Part shown: piece by piece, positions 32,927 through 44,835 of the stretch
Layout: every line of letters starts with the position of its first letter
Position numbering within the stretch: the first letter of the stretch is position 1
Assembly (NCBI GenBank): GCA_949825025.1
Contig: OX463786.1
Coordinates: 9,411,094 to 9,475,093, forward strand
Length of the DNA stretch: 64,000 nt
Origin: Siphlonurus alternatus
Taxonomy: Eukaryota; Arthropoda; Insecta; Ephemeroptera; Siphlonuridae
Direction: 5' to 3'
The notes under the pieces: model-generated
Database searches by the model: none
Told to the model about the DNA's origin: nothing
What the model saw: the letters and a program-made list of their open reading frames with translations, nothing else
Made by a program: the position numbers and the translations under genes

Positions 32927-33595
32927 ATATATCCTTAATAATTCAAGAACTGAATTGGGATTGTATAGGTTTTTTATCACTTATTAAAATATGTTATTTT
33001 GTAACGAAATTTGACAACAATATTTAATTAGGGAGTTTTAATTAATCATTTCAAAAATTCAAAATTCTTTATTCAATCCATTTCTCCTACAATCAATATA
33101 TCAAAATAGAAAATAGATAATATTTGTTGAGGTTAATAGGACAGGTCATGTAGGCAAGTAAGCCAGATTAATAATTTAAACAGACAATAATTTAAGTTAA
33201 TTTTAAAGTTATATAATACATAGTCCATGTAGCTCTTGACGCTATAAAAATACTTTTCAAAGAGCACTTGAGTGGAATAGCTTAACACTTTCGATGCACT
33301 TTTATATCACTTGGGAACTGATTATAGAGCCGTAAACAACTGATACATGGACCACATCTATACATATTAAGCCTAGCTGCAACAGATTACAAATTAATAT
33401 AAATTATATTAACATTAATTAAAATTATTTTAAAAAAATGTAATTAGGGAAGATGAGAGGTACTAACATTAGAGTGCAGTAATTTGAAGCAACATGATTA
33501 TTTATCATCATTATTATATAACTTGTTTTGCTTATTATTTTATGAAACCAGAAAGGGTTGCAGTTCTGTTAATACATTCAAAGTGTACCCGAGCC
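32927..33595. other. No gene seen
   Basis: AT-rich DNA without recognised arms or exons. Confidence 0.4.
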
Positions 33596-33836
33596 TTCCA
33601 AAAAACTTGTGCGTTTTGTCATGGATTCTTCCGCAACAGGGTTGATCACGACTTTGCAATCCATCCTGGAATTTACCTGTGACTGAGGGAACAGTGGAAA
33701 CCTCTCTTAGGATGGACGCAACAATTTAATTATATCAATGAACCGGTAGTGTAATGGTTCAACGACAAGGGAACCATATAGTGAAAAAGCTCAACGATTC
33801 ACCCTTTCGTTATTTTTCAACTACCAACCACGCAAT
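33596..33836 (-). mobile_element. Diverged SINE
   Basis: On the minus strand GTTCCCTTGTCGTTGAACC, ACACTACCGGTTCATTGA and GTCCATCCTAAGAGAGG, then CAGGATGGATTGCAAAG, follow the standard SINE body. The 5S-like head is mostly lost; only GCGTGGTTGGTAGTTG remains. Confidence 0.65.
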
Positions 33837-34131
33837 TTTTGGCACATATACCTGAATTTTATCTTAAATGTTAAATTCTGCTGTGAACATTCCGTAAATA
33901 ATTACATTTACTCATAATGGGTTTGTTTATTATTCTTAATATTCTGTATTTTAAATATTTAATTGGATATAATATTTAATAGCAAAATATAAATTTTACA
34001 AGAAAATCATTTGCTTGCAGCCAACTTAGAGATTCTACTATTTAATTACTTTTTAAATGTGCTAGCACTAACAGCTTTATTGAGATAGTTCAACGTTTCA
34101 TCACTGCGTTTGAAAAGCAGCACTAACCTGA

Positions 34132-34773
34132 ACCATATCAACAAATTTCATGGCGATGCGACTTCCCGAGCGGCCCAAATATTTGTATTTTCTTGGCCCT
34201 CAAGCGGTAGTTTCAGGAAGTTTCAATTTTTTTCTCAGTTTTTTTATAATATCAGCTTCTTAGGAAAAACATGGCGACTTCAATACGGCAGCGGAATGGC
34301 GCTTATCGTCGTCTCGATTATTATTTCTTATATTTTATTTATTGAAGAGTTATAAATGTGTGTGTAACTTTTGTAAGCCTTTATTGTGACTGCAAGAACT
34401 GTATCACCACTATATAATGAAGACAAGAGATGGATTCATCCTGATATGAACGAACGAAGTAAAGGTTAGTACATGACCAAAAGATCGGGACATTAGGCGT
34501 TGTTTATGTCCCGTTTTCATCAGTTTTGTTGCAGGATGTAATTTTTCGTTCTCTTGTGGCTATTCTGTGTAACCTATTAATATAGTAATTACCGATATAT
34601 GCATGTTTATAGCTATTTTGTTTCGTGTTACAGCAGAAACAAGCCTGCAGCTGGCCAGGCCTGGACCCACCCATTGGATTTGCATGCTAAGGAGGAGGAA
34701 AATCTCGCCCGCGGAGTGGAAAACTCGAGCCTGGGACCATTTTGTGACAACTGTCAAATCTATTATGATGTAA
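34132..34773 (+). CDS. Candidate small multi-exon gene, unrecognised
   Basis: Weak candidate. A CpG-containing patch at 34150-34320 includes AACATGGCGAC, which resembles a YY1 site at a start codon. An open segment ending at a good donor (AAAG|GTTAGT, exon end 34464) reads LYNEDKRWIHPDMNERSK. It joins in phase 1 to a segment after a strong acceptor (TTTCGTGTTACAG, exon start 34634) that reads ETSLQLARPGPTHWICM and later KISPAEWKTRAWDHFVTTVK, stopping at 34771-34773. A NAG-NAG acceptor is present (CAGCAG). A second frame is also open across the last exon, so the choice of frame is inference. The first exon and product are not recognised. It could instead be an untranslated or decayed sequence. 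Confidence 0.3.
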
Positions 34774-34899
34774 AATTTCTTAAATACAAGTTATAAAAAC
34801 CATTTTCTCTGTGTTCTTTTGTAAATAATCATAAAATAGTAAGCAAATTAATTAAAAAATAAACCGGAAGTGGAAGCCATTTTTATTTAGTGTAAGAAA

Positions 34900-35040
34900 A
34901 TGAATAACGCAAAGCGCAACTTGACAAAGTTTGACCGACGTGCCACCTGGTGGTTGTTTCCGATAACATTTTCATGCGAATTGTACATATTTCGTTACAT
35001 ACAGAAGATGATCGGCCGTGACAAATTTAACAAAATTTAA
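34900..35040 (+). CDS. Possible 46-residue ORF with an ETS-like upstream motif
   Basis: ATG at 34900 in an AAAATGA context, stop at 35038-35040. The product is basic, then hydrophobic (NLTKFDRRATWWLFPITFS, YIFRYIQKMIGRDKF), a layout like that of small inner-membrane proteins, but no family is recognised. CCGGAAGTGG at 34864-34873 resembles an ETS site, though the same motif occurs in family F foldback ends. It could be a chance frame. Confidence 0.25.
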   Translation: MNNAKRNLTKFDRRATWWLFPITFSCELYIFRYIQKMIGRDKFNKI

Positions 35041-35714
35041 CAAGCGCATGAATTTGAATAACGTTTTCAACTGAATATATTTTGAACTCTTCCTTTACAA
35101 AGAAGTTTGTAATATTTTCACACATTAATATTTAAAATATGACGGAAAATTCCATTACGGTTTAATTAAATTTGCTTACAAATCTTAAAATGTGAATAAC
35201 AATTATTCTAATTTTATACCATTAATATAATTATATTTATGATATATATTTTTTTTTACAATTATTTTAAATCTCAATATTTTAATTATGGTTATTATTA
35301 AATTATTTTCTAATATGTTTACTTTTAAATAATGTTCAAGTTAAATTTTTGGTCTAAAAAGTATTATATTAATCTTTGTAATTAATTTTATATGTATTAG
35401 TAATCACTTTTCATTATATATCTGTATATGAAATGTAGAAAAAATCAATAATCGTCAATTTATTGAAGGGGCATACTTGGGGCAGACAGTCTCAATTACA
35501 AATACATTAAAAAACAGAAAAATATTTCGGCAGGATTAAATATAAATTGTGTGTAGTGGTGATAATTTATTTTTATGCATCAAATTACTTAAGTAATTCC
35601 TTGATTATATAATGGTGACATTTAATTTTAATAAATTGATTATTCGTGGGTAATAATGTCAAGCACAAAACGATTTTTTATTTTGAACCAGTACATATTA
35701 TAACCTCGTTTTGT
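35041..35714. other. AT-rich stretch, no gene seen
   Basis: No exon, RNA gene or repeat arm recognised. Confidence 0.45.
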
Positions 35715-35937
35715 GGCACAGGACATTGACCGTTTCTCCACCAATCACCGAAGTCAAGCAACGTCGAATTTGGTCAATAGTTGGATAGGTGACCATATTC
35801 AATAAACACCTCGCTACTCCCACCCAAGGGTAAATTATTGATAGTTTCCACTGAATGGTTACCCTGACTTTATAATAGACCCATTGCATTTTCAGTACAC
35901 TTCTGACTCGCAATGGTCGTAAGTATGATCCCAATTT
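35715..35937 (+). mobile_element. 5S-headed SINE fused to a tRNA-like segment
   Basis: The 5S-like head (CAATCACCGAAGTCAAGCAA, TTGGATAGGTGACC) and early body (CACCCAAGGGTAAA) are followed at about 35905 by CTGACTCGCAATGGTCGTAA and GATCCCA. That matches the anticodon-to-T-arm region of the tRNA-headed SINE at 48708. The core and tail are absent. This is either a nested insertion or a template switch. Confidence 0.62.
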
Positions 35938-36537
35938 TATGCAAATGCTGATAGATAAAGTATACTGAATGGTGCCAAGTGATCAATGTCATCCTCCATT
36001 ATTTTCTAACATGTTACTAAGGGTATTTTTTCAGGAAAAAAAAATGTATGAATGGATTAATAATATTAACAGGCCTAGGCTTTCCAAATTATTGAATGAA
36101 CGATTAAAATTTTAATATAAGGAGTCTTTGATATCAATTTAGACAGTAAGGGAGTTTGAAGGTTAAAAACAATATATGAAAATAGTAAACAGTAATATAA
36201 TATAAAAGATAAAATAATGAAAATCAAATAATATTTATTTTTATTTTGTAATTAAAATAATTTGTAAATATTTTATTTGTATCAAGAAAATACTTTATAT
36301 GCATAAAAATATTAAAATGCAACAGATAATATTATTTATTTCTTAAATAATTAATTTTTATAAAATTTTAATATATAATGTGAAAGCTTGTTTGGTATAA
36401 ATATATATTTTTACACACAAACATAAGTGACTTGTTTGCAAATTTTTGTAGAGGCAAATATTGCCTTCATAATAAAGAAACACTCAAAGAATACAAAAAG
36501 TTAAATGTAATAGGGAGTACTATATAATTAGTGGGAG
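35938..36537. other. No gene seen
   Basis: AT-rich, without recognised features. Confidence 0.4.
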
Positions 36538-36927
36538 GTGTGGCGCAGTGCGCTTGACCGGGTCTCGTCAGATCACCGAAGTCAAGCAACGCCGCGCGTG
36601 GTTAGTAGTTGGATGGGTGACCATTTTCAATAAAAACCACGTTTCCCACCCAGGGGTAAAACGTTGCGCTTTTCCACTATGTGGTTCCCCTGGCTTTGGA
36701 CCATTGCACTTCCGGTTCATTGACAAAAGCTGTAGCGTCCATCCTGGCTGAGGTTTCCACGTTTCCCTCAGCCGCAGGCAAATGCTGGGATGGATTTGCA
36801 AGGCCGTGGCCGCCCTCGTTCCAGAAGAGCCCGCGAAACGCTCAAGTTAGGGTTTCGGAAAGTTCGGTGTTTCAAAGTAGTATATGTAATTAGTAAATAG
36901 AAGTACCCAATAGGGTTTGATTAAAAA

Positions 36928-36958
<31 letters not shown>
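36538..36958 (+). mobile_element. 5S-headed SINE, best-preserved copy with poly(A)
   Basis: Complete from GGTGTGGCGCAGTGCGCTTG through the 5S-like block (GTCTCGTCAGATCACCGAAG, GGATGGGTGACC), the shared body and the AAGTACCCAATAGGGTTTGA tail, ending in an A run of about 28. The 5' segment resembles a tRNA A-box region. The clean tail makes this the most recent-looking copy in the window. Confidence 0.9.
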
Positions 36959-36960
<2 letters not shown>

Positions 36961-38354
36961 AAAATAGGATTGATATTTTATTGAAGCCTAGTAGAAAATA
37001 AGATAAGCGTGTAATACAGAGAAAATCAGTTCATTTAAAGAAGGATAACCAAGGTTAGCGCACCAACATGCACTATCTTGTTTGAATAAGTTATCGTCAA
37101 TTGTTATAGGTTAGTAATTACTTTGGCTCCTATTTGACCTTCGTTAAAAAATCTTGTAAATAACTAAATATGACGCCGTCATTATTAACCGTGGTTAGTA
37201 TGAAGTTAGTAACTTTCTGGATGGTTCTTCACATACATTAGATGTTATATTCAAGGTGGATATATTGTTTAATTTTAATATACAAGCACCTTCGTAATAC
37301 TGATTTTATTTTTTTATCAGTACAATATAACAATGTTATTTTTATTGAGTGGTAATTTTTTCATTATCTTGTATGCGGATAGTAGGTTGTGGTTCTTATG
37401 CAAAAGGTGACAGCTAGAGCACATGCAAACCGATCATTTTTACTCACGTTTCCAAGGTTTTTTTATTCACACATAAATACAATGTAATGTATTAATATTC
37501 TTGTTAAGCTTTTACAAAATATTTATGTTAATATAAAAAAAAAAAATAATACATTTTATTAATAATTTATTTAATTTTAAAATAATAATTTTACAATTTT
37601 TTAAAATTTTATAATTAATTTATGAATAAAACATGTTCAAATTACAAAATTAATCTTGCTATACTTTTATTTACTTTGAAAAGATAACTAATTAATAATA
37701 TTTAGTCAACATTTAGTGAGAAAGCGAAGAAATGTATGCATAAATAGTAGAGTGTGTAAGCATAATATAAAAAAATGATTAGGAGTTCATCGAAGTTAAA
37801 ATGAAAAATGATTAATGCACAAATATTAATTGTAACTTGAATTGCAGCTAAATTATTACAAGATGAGTACTCTTTAGTTAATTTCAGTTTGCTTCTTGAA
37901 AAATAATTTTTTTTCCCCAAACATAATATGTTTTGAATACTTTTCAATTATATTTTTAATAGCAAAATAAATCGTAGTATTCTTACTTTATATTTTTAAA
38001 ATTAAGAATAAATAAAATTCTTTTGTGATTTTGATTATATTAATACCAATTAAAATCCACGACACATATTATACAGTTTACTAGTGAGGCCATCATGGAA
38101 ATATCAATGATCGGTAAAAGTTAGAAGAATTTCCCAATGAAGATATAGCATTCTTTTTTAACCCTCTTCAATAGATAATTGATAAGCATTTTTATTTCAC
38201 AAATACATTAATGGGAGATGAGGTCTAATAGAAATTAAATTATTCTGAAGCAATAATTCAAAATAAATCAATTACACACTACTCGAGGTTTCTGAAACCC
38301 TCTATAACTTAGGCGTTTCCTATATATGAAATCATCTCAAATGGTAAGTGGCCT
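36959..38354. other. No gene seen
   Basis: AT-rich DNA. A minus-strand frame of 81 codons at 37702-37947 has no recognisable motif and AT-driven composition. Confidence 0.45.
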
Positions 38355-38358
38355 TGCA

Positions 38359-38676
38359 ATGGACAAGTTGCATGACATTTTTTATTACAGAAATGGATAG
38401 AGGGTACCAAGTTATGCTACTCTGAATTTTTTCCGATTTTTTTGAGCCCGGGAACTATTTTTAATAAATTATTGAAAGTCAGTTTTATGACGTCACGGAC
38501 GTTTAGCGCCTATCCTTTTCTTAAGGACAGACTCCTCGTGACGTCATAAAATCGACTTTCAATAATTTTTTAAAAATAGTTCCCGGTCTCTAAAAAAATC
38601 TGAAAAAATTCAGAGTAGCATAACTTTGCACCCTCTATCCATTTCTGCAATAAAAAATGTCATGCAAATTGTCCAT
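38359..38676. mobile_element. Foldback family E, CRE-centre variant
   Basis: The ends are ATGGACAAGTTGCATGACA and TGTCATGCAAATTGTCCAT, flanked by a possible TTGCA duplication. Arms AGAAATGGATAGAGGGTACC and AACTATTTTTAATAAATTAT are shared with other E copies. The centre has inverted TGACGTCA sites at 38488 and 38539. Confidence 0.8.
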
Positions 38677-38697
38677 TTGCATTCCGTACTGTTATTT

Positions 38698-38800
38698 ATC
38701 TCTGACTAAGGGAATCGTGGAAATCACTGTTAGGATGGACACTTGTCAATTAACCGAAAGGACATTGCTACAAAGCTAGGGAAGCCACGTAGTACCAACA
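38698..38800 (-). mobile_element. SINE body fragment
   Basis: On the minus strand, GTGGCTTCCCTAGCTTTG then GTCCATCCTAACAGTG: the shared SINE body, truncated on both sides. Confidence 0.6.
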
Positions 38801-39121
38801 TGATATTGATATGGTTGCCTCAGAAAGAAAGTGCATGCTCTTAGCACTTTGTTGTTAATATATACTATACTTTTTTTTTAGCTACATATTTGTTACATTT
38901 AAACCTGAGTTTTATTTAATAAATTATATTATCTCAATTGTTAATTTTACTCGTTTATTGTTTAATTTGTGTGATTTAGTAGTTATCAAGTTGATATGAC
39001 TTTTCTGTTGACAAAAAACAAAACCATAAATAATCTCATCTCAGAATTTTCATATCTCTCATCAAAAAGATAACAACATAATTTGAAGTGTGATAATATA
39101 ATTATTTCAGTACATTTTAAA

Positions 39122-40770
39122 ATGAAGTTCTTAATACTCTGTTTTCTTGGTGAGTAATTTTAAATTTTCTTACAGCTGAAAATTTTCAAAATACTGTATA
39201 TTTACACGGGATTCTTTAATCATATTTTGCGGTGCACTCTTTATAAGTATTTTTAATTTTTAAATCTTCTTTATTTATTAAACAATAAATTATAAAATAA
39301 AGTTAAATTACTACAATTAATTATTTCAGTAAATTTGTTGGAATTTTTATATCAACAATTCACTACTAACTATAAATTTTTAATTAATTGCAGGTGCTTA
39401 TGTAACTGTTTTGATCAAACAGACATCGGTAAAGAAAGTATAATAGTTTATTATTAATCAATAACTTACGTATAATTATCGTTACAGATCGTTAGCCTGT
39501 ACTTATTATTATTATTTAATTAGGTTTAACAGCCTTTACTAATGTTCATTAGATAATTATCATTTCTTAACAGGCTATATTGTTCATTATGTTAACGACT
39601 TCTTTTGAAAACAAAATAGTCTACGATGAAGTAATTACTTTTTCATAAATATTTAATTTTGTAAAATGATAAATATGAAACAATAGTCTATTTAAACTAA
39701 AACTGATAGTTTATCACATTTTTACCTCCATAATATATAGAAAGTTTCATACATTAAAGCTAAATGAGCTACCTTAGCCCTTTGAGCTGTCTCACGCATA
39801 ATGGGCAACATACATGAAAAAATTTTATTGCAGAAATGAATAGAGGGTACCAAATTATGCTACTCTGAATTTTTTCAGATTTTTTTGAAACCCAGAAGTA
39901 TTTTTAAATAATTATTGAAAGTGCGGCCACGCCCCCTGGAGGCGTCAATAGGCATCCAGTCTTTATCCTTTTTATTAAGGATTCAGGGGTGCCAACTGAA
40001 ATCACAGGAATTTGATAATTATTTAAAAATAATTCTAGGTTTCAAAAAAATCTGGAAAAAATCAGAGTAGCATAATTTTATACCCTCTTCATTTCTGCAA
40101 TAATTTTTTTTTCATGTATGTTGTCCATTTAAAAAGTACATAAAATCCCATGCGATAAGGTATTATATTATGTCTTATACCTTATCATCAGGTATATGGG
40201 AAAAATAAGGATGGATTAATGCCTCAAAATAACACAAATCTTTCTATCCGCTCATCCATAGGGTTGAAATTAAATGCATCATGGTTATTATTTCCAGGTG
40301 CTCTGCTGGTGACCTGCACCCTGAGTCAGGATGAACGACCTTTCCCAGATGACTGTCCACGAATCTGTACCATGGAAAACAGACCTCAGTGTGCGAGAAA
40401 TTCAGAGGGAAAGTTTGAAACGTTTAGCAACCCTTGTTTTCTCAAAGGGTCGAACTGCATGAAGGGAACAGGTGACTATCATAAGAAAATATGAAAATGT
40501 TATTAAAAGTTGAATTAAATATATTTTGAATTATATATTCTTGTTTATAACACTGTTCACTAATATATCACGGAGAACATTTAAGATTCGATAAATTATA
40601 GATATTTTTCATAATTCATTTTACCAAATTACTATGCGATGACAATGATATACCTTTTTATAGGTATATATGTCTGTTGATTATTAATTTCAAATTTTTA
40701 AATAAATCCAATGATTCAATGCACATCGATTTTTTTTTTAAATTTTTTCACTTTTACAAAGATCTCTTCA

Positions 40771-40802
<32 letters not shown>

Positions 40803-41069
40803 ATATTGTTGCATTTTTTTATTGTTTAATTATATTGCTATTCCTAATGTTCTTTTAAAATATACTGTACATATCTACATATATTATATATATTATAGTA
40901 TGTCCCTCTGTATTTAATATAATATACTATGACATAAAGTATTTCTCTATATATTATAGAGGCTTAAATTGAATTAGAATTAACATAATATTTTTTTAAG
41001 AGCTATTTATTTTTTGTTTCAGATTTTGTTTTGCAGTATGAAGGAGAATGTCGCAGGGAAGAATTATAA
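39122..41069 (+). CDS. Kazal-type serine protease inhibitor 1 (secreted)
   Basis: Three exons: 39122-39149, 40298-40471 and 41023-41069, both introns phase 1 with GTGAG and GTGAC donors. They encode 82 residues. Residues 1-20 (MKFLILCFLGALLVTCTLSQ) form a signal peptide. The Kazal domain has six cysteines at 29, 33, 41, 56, 63 and 77. CTMENRPQC resembles the ovomucoid reactive loop, and YEGEC is the typical end of the domain. By that alignment P1 is Met35, which would favour elastase, chymotrypsin or subtilisin-like targets (inference). A polyadenylation signal, AATAAA, follows at 41130. A family E foldback (39807-40128) sits in intron 1. Exon 1 is assigned by phase and by its signal-peptide half; exon 2 with exon 3 is the stronger evidence. 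Confidence 0.88.
39394..39428 (+). other. Orphan exon-like segment in Kazal-1 intron 1
   Basis: The acceptor TAATTAATTGCAG is followed by 35 nt that continue in phase from Kazal-1 exon 1 (GAYVTVLIKQTS) and a GTAAAG donor in phase 0. It cannot join the Kazal exon at 40298 without changing phase, but it is phase-compatible with 42254-42332. It could be an alternative or relict exon. Confidence 0.3.
39807..40128. mobile_element. Foldback family E, in Kazal-1 intron 1
   Basis: Ends ATGGGCAACATACATG and CATGTATGTTGTCCAT, arms as at 8045-8365, and the same centre (CCCCCTGGAGG, AAGGATTCAGGGG). Confidence 0.82.
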
Positions 41070-41129
41070 GAAAATTAAAAAAATATATATAAATATGTAA
41101 AATAAGAAAGTAAAAATTCTGTTTAAAAT

Positions 41130-41135
41130 AATAAA
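41130..41135 (+). terminator. Polyadenylation signal of Kazal-1
   Basis: AATAAA lies 61 nt past the Kazal-1 stop codon. Confidence 0.5.
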
Positions 41136-41450
41136 TTAATTTTAATAACATGTTTTTTTTAATAATTTAGCTTATTATATGATATTTTTAATTTACAGTT
41201 AAAAATTTAACTACTAATTAAGTAAATAATAATTGTGTTTTAAATTTTTTAAATAATTACTTATCGCATACGTCTAAATATGTATTGATGTAATCCAGCT
41301 TCATGCGATGCAATGATTAGGCAGTCCCTAACCCTTTCTATTGAATCATAATAATATATAGTAATAATAATGTTTGTTTATTGGGTGAAGTATTAGAAAA
41401 GAGTGAGAGGGAAAGACATGAAAAACAACAACAAATCAAGAGATGAAAGC

Positions 41451-41819
41451 TTAAAGTAGAGATAATACGGATCAGCTGGCCCAATGCTAAAAAAATCCCA
41501 TTCATAAAAATTATGAAAAAAATTTAAAATGTTCTCCTCTTCATCTCCTATCAGTAGGTAAAATATTATGCAGGTATACAAAGATGAGCTTGTTTTTGAG
41601 TTATTAATTTTTAAAGTTAACTAATTTAACATGGAAGTTCCATTAAATTAAATTAGTCACCTTTATAAATATTCGAAAACTAGCTCGTTTTTGTATATAT
41701 AATATTTTAATTACTGATAGGTGATGTAGAGGAGCACATTTTAATTTTTTTTTTCATAATTTTCATGAATGGGATTTTTTTAGCATTGGGCCAGCTGATC
41801 CTTGTTATCTCTACCTTAA
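41451..41819. mobile_element. TTAA-flanked foldback, family C, copy 2
   Basis: TTAAAGTAGAGATAATACGG at the left and TTGTTATCTCTACCTTAA at the right. GGATCAGCTGGCCCAATG and its complement lie just inside. Confidence 0.83.
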
Positions 41820-42253
41820 GAAAAAATAATAAATAAAAAAAATATGAATACATAACCCGAATTTTAATTTTTATATAATATACAGCATTTCTATTGAATC
41901 CTACTTATTCTATAAAATTTAAATTTCTATTATACGGCTTCGTTAGTAAAATTTAATGACAATATTCTTGTAAATAAAATTACATAATTTATGCATGAAT
42001 CTATTTTTATCATTATTATTATTTTTTTTTTATGCTGTGTCTGTTAATAAACAAATCAATAATTTGAGATATTTTAACAATATAAAATTGGTATAATGTT
42101 TTTCCTCTATAATATGATATATTTTTTTAAAAAATAAATGCTTCGTCATGCAGAAAATGATGAATAATTTTATGACATTATGGCCATACAAGATTGCCCG
42201 CAACCTTCAAGTTTTTTTTTACTGTTTTTTTTTTTTATACAATATTTTTCAAG

Positions 42254-42332
42254 GTCTGTGAATGGTACGAAAACAAAGAGGATTCCGATGACATCGTCAG
42301 TTTAATATTGTACGAGTTTCCTAATATGACTG
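42254..42332 (+). other. Orphan exon-like segment
   Basis: After a T-rich tract and AAG, 79 nt are open in only one frame (VCEWYENKEDSDD, then IVSLILYEFPNMT) and end at G|GTAAGA, phase 1. It loosely recalls the WYE(H/N)K stretch of the lipocalin, too weakly to assign. It lies downstream of the Kazal-1 polyadenylation signal, so it probably belongs to another or a dead gene. Confidence 0.4.
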
Positions 42333-42342
42333 GTAAGATGTA

Positions 42343-42466
42343 TACTCCACGCCCCTGAAAAGTTCCCTTCTGCAGCCTTGACAATCACCATGCCCCGTAA
42401 GTATATCACATGGCATGGTGATTAACAAGCAGAAGGGAACTTTTCAAAGGTGAAGAGTGTACAGTG
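42343..42466. mobile_element. Inverted-repeat element, family G
   Basis: TGAAAAGTTCCCTTCTGC and CACCATGCC at the left face GGCATGGTGATTAACAAGC and GAAGGGAACTTTTCA at the right. Related to 46184-46310 and 57825-58046. Confidence 0.72.
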
Positions 42467-42545
42467 GACGTACCTGTAAACTTTCTTTCACCAAGAGATG
42501 GAGCTAGCGTCACTTTCCAGTATGGAAAAATATCCAATTTCTGTA

Positions 42546-42840
42546 TTAAGGTAGAGATAACGCCGGTCAGCTGTTCGACGTAGGTCCCTTTCATTAACAT
42601 GTAAACCTTAGCAAATTCACCAAAAATTCTGATTGTTTTTTAGAGGCGGATATTAGTACCTAAAAGCCATAGAAAAAGTTTCAAAATAATTTTTGCGAGC
42701 CGATTTTTTTAAATTAATTTTTTAGTTTGTCTCTCCATGGGAAAACCCTTTGCTGAAAATTAAAAAAAAAATAATTAAAATAAAAAAAATCTGCTCGTAA
42801 AATTGTTTTCAAATTTTTTATGGCTCTAAAAGACAAATAA
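42546..42840. mobile_element. Foldback family C relative, incomplete
   Basis: TTAAGGTAGAGATAACGCCG at the left end. An internal inverted pair (AGCCATAGAAAAAGTTTCAA and TTTTCAAATTTTTTATGGCT) is present, but no matching right TTAA terminus was found. Confidence 0.55.
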
Positions 42841-43388
42841 ACCATACAATAAAATAAATAATTAATATTTACAATTTTATACAATCATAAAGTATACAAC
42901 ACTTAATATATTAATTTCATTTATATAAACGTATTAGTTTCGCCATTCATTTAATTTCATTAATAAAAAAAAAAAATACGATTTCTAATAATTTAACAAA
43001 AATAAGAGCATCTATTAGTGAAAGCATGAAATTATAAGTTTAATAAAAAAATAATGCGTGTAAAAGCATGTTAATTTAGTTTTAATATTATCATTCAAAA
43101 GATTGTAAAGAAGAGACCATGGTGCGTAACAAACAGGTGGTAACCTAAATTTAACATTTTTTTATTTTATTTTAGTGACTTTCCCGTGTGCCTAACCTGT
43201 CTTTTATTAGGTAGGAATATAATGACGGTCAAATAAGGCTACAGGCTGCTACAGCTCATAATATTATACACCCTATACCAGTGACTAGTGATGCCCGACA
43301 ACCCTTAGGATGAGAAAAGTAAGGACTCTGATGGATCACGAGGTTTCTTTACTGCACTATTTTTTAGATATTGCTCCGATATTCACCT

Positions 43389-43541
43389 GCAGGGGGGAGG
43401 GAGGGGTTCAAATACAACCAATTAATAATTTTCGTAAAGTTACGCAAGAAATTGACACGTATTTCCTATGCTTAAGTCTTGCGTATTATAACTTTACACT
43501 GCATAAATTTAATTAATTGTATTTGAACACCCCTAAGCTTG
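43389..43541. mobile_element. Foldback family H, copy 1
   Basis: GCAGGGGGGAGG and GGTTCAAATACAACCAATTA face TTAATTGTATTTGAACACCC and AAGCTTGCAG, with TACGCAAGAA and TTGCGTA further in. Confidence 0.72.
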
Positions 43542-44188
43542 CAGCTGGTAGAGAAGATAGAAAATCATAATCATGCAAGGCAATGTTATAAAAAGGCACA
43601 TTTGATTTTGTTTTTAAAAGTTTAAAAGATGAGTTTTAGTTTACAATAACAATCTTATATAAAAAAATTTTGATTTATTTTGAAGATAATTATCGTAAAA
43701 GAGGAAAAGACTGTATGGCATCTATAATATATTGTAGTTTGTTTATTTTGAATTTTTATACTATTTTTATTTTTATATCATAGATCATTTTACACCTGGA
43801 AGCAAATAACAAGCAGACAATCCAAAAAGAGAGAGTAACTCAAAAAGGTCCAATGAAAAAGAGAATGAACTCCCTTTACAACTTTGTAAATTTAACATTT
43901 TCAATTAAGCAAACATTACCCTACTATATAGTTCACAGTATGTAGTATATGTTGTTTTCTATAAGAATGATAATTGTAAAAATGTAGTAGTCATCTGACA
44001 GAAGGTGACATCTGCCACTATATAACACAGCTGTTATATTTATTTTGCTTTCTAAATAGATGAGTTCACCTGCTTAAAACCAAATGTTAAAGACTATATT
44101 TTTACCACTATCTAAAACTTGTACATAAATACACACTTTACATTGAACTAAAAATTATGTACACATATTAATACATTACTCAGTATAA
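43542..44188. other. No gene seen
   Basis: AT-rich; nothing recognised. Confidence 0.4.
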
Positions 44189-44566
44189 TGTGGCGCTGTG
44201 CATTTGACTGGGTTTTGTCAGATCACTGAAATAAGAGAAGCAACGTCGAGTGGATGGGTGACCATTTTCTATAAAAATCAAGTTTCCTACCCAGGAATCG
44301 TTGCACTTTTCCACTATGTGGTTCCCCCAGCTTTGAACCATTGCAATTCTGGTTCATTGACTAAAGCTAGCTGTATAAGCGTCCATCTAGACTGTGCAGT
44401 TTCCACGTTTCCCTCAGTCACAGACAAATGCCGGGATGGATTGGGAGGTCGTTGCCTCTCTCGTCCCGCGGAAGCCTAGGGTCTGTGAAACGCTCAAGTT
44501 AGGGTTTCGGAAGGTTCGGGGTTTCAATGAGTAAGTAGAAGTACCCAAATTGGGTTTGATAAATGG
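44189..44566 (+). mobile_element. 5S-headed SINE, slightly diverged
   Basis: GTGGCGCTGTGCATTTGACT, GTCAGATCACTGAAATAAGA and GTGGATGGGTGACC form the head, with deletions in the 5S-like block. The body and tail (AAGTACCCAAATTGGGTTTG) are standard. Confidence 0.82.
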
Positions 44567-44835
44567 AAAATAATATACATTATAAATATAATATTTGAAA
44601 CTCAAGTATTAATTGTTTTACATGTTTATCATATTATAATTATGGAAATAATTGTTAAATGTCCATTTAAGTAGCTACCTTTTCATACACTTAAAAACAG
44701 ATTTAACTAATTATCGTATTATATATATTACCTGCATATTTTCTATCTACTTTGAGAGCGATGAGCTTTAGTTTGACGTTATGACACCGCGGCAGCACTT
44801 TCTAATGTTATATAACATTATTTTTATTATTGCAG

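Noticed and set aside
40219..40297. Kazal-1 starting at the ATG at 40219
   Set aside because: That segment lies before a clear acceptor (ATTTCCAG at 40290-40297) and gives no signal peptide. The spliced start at 39122 gives one in phase.
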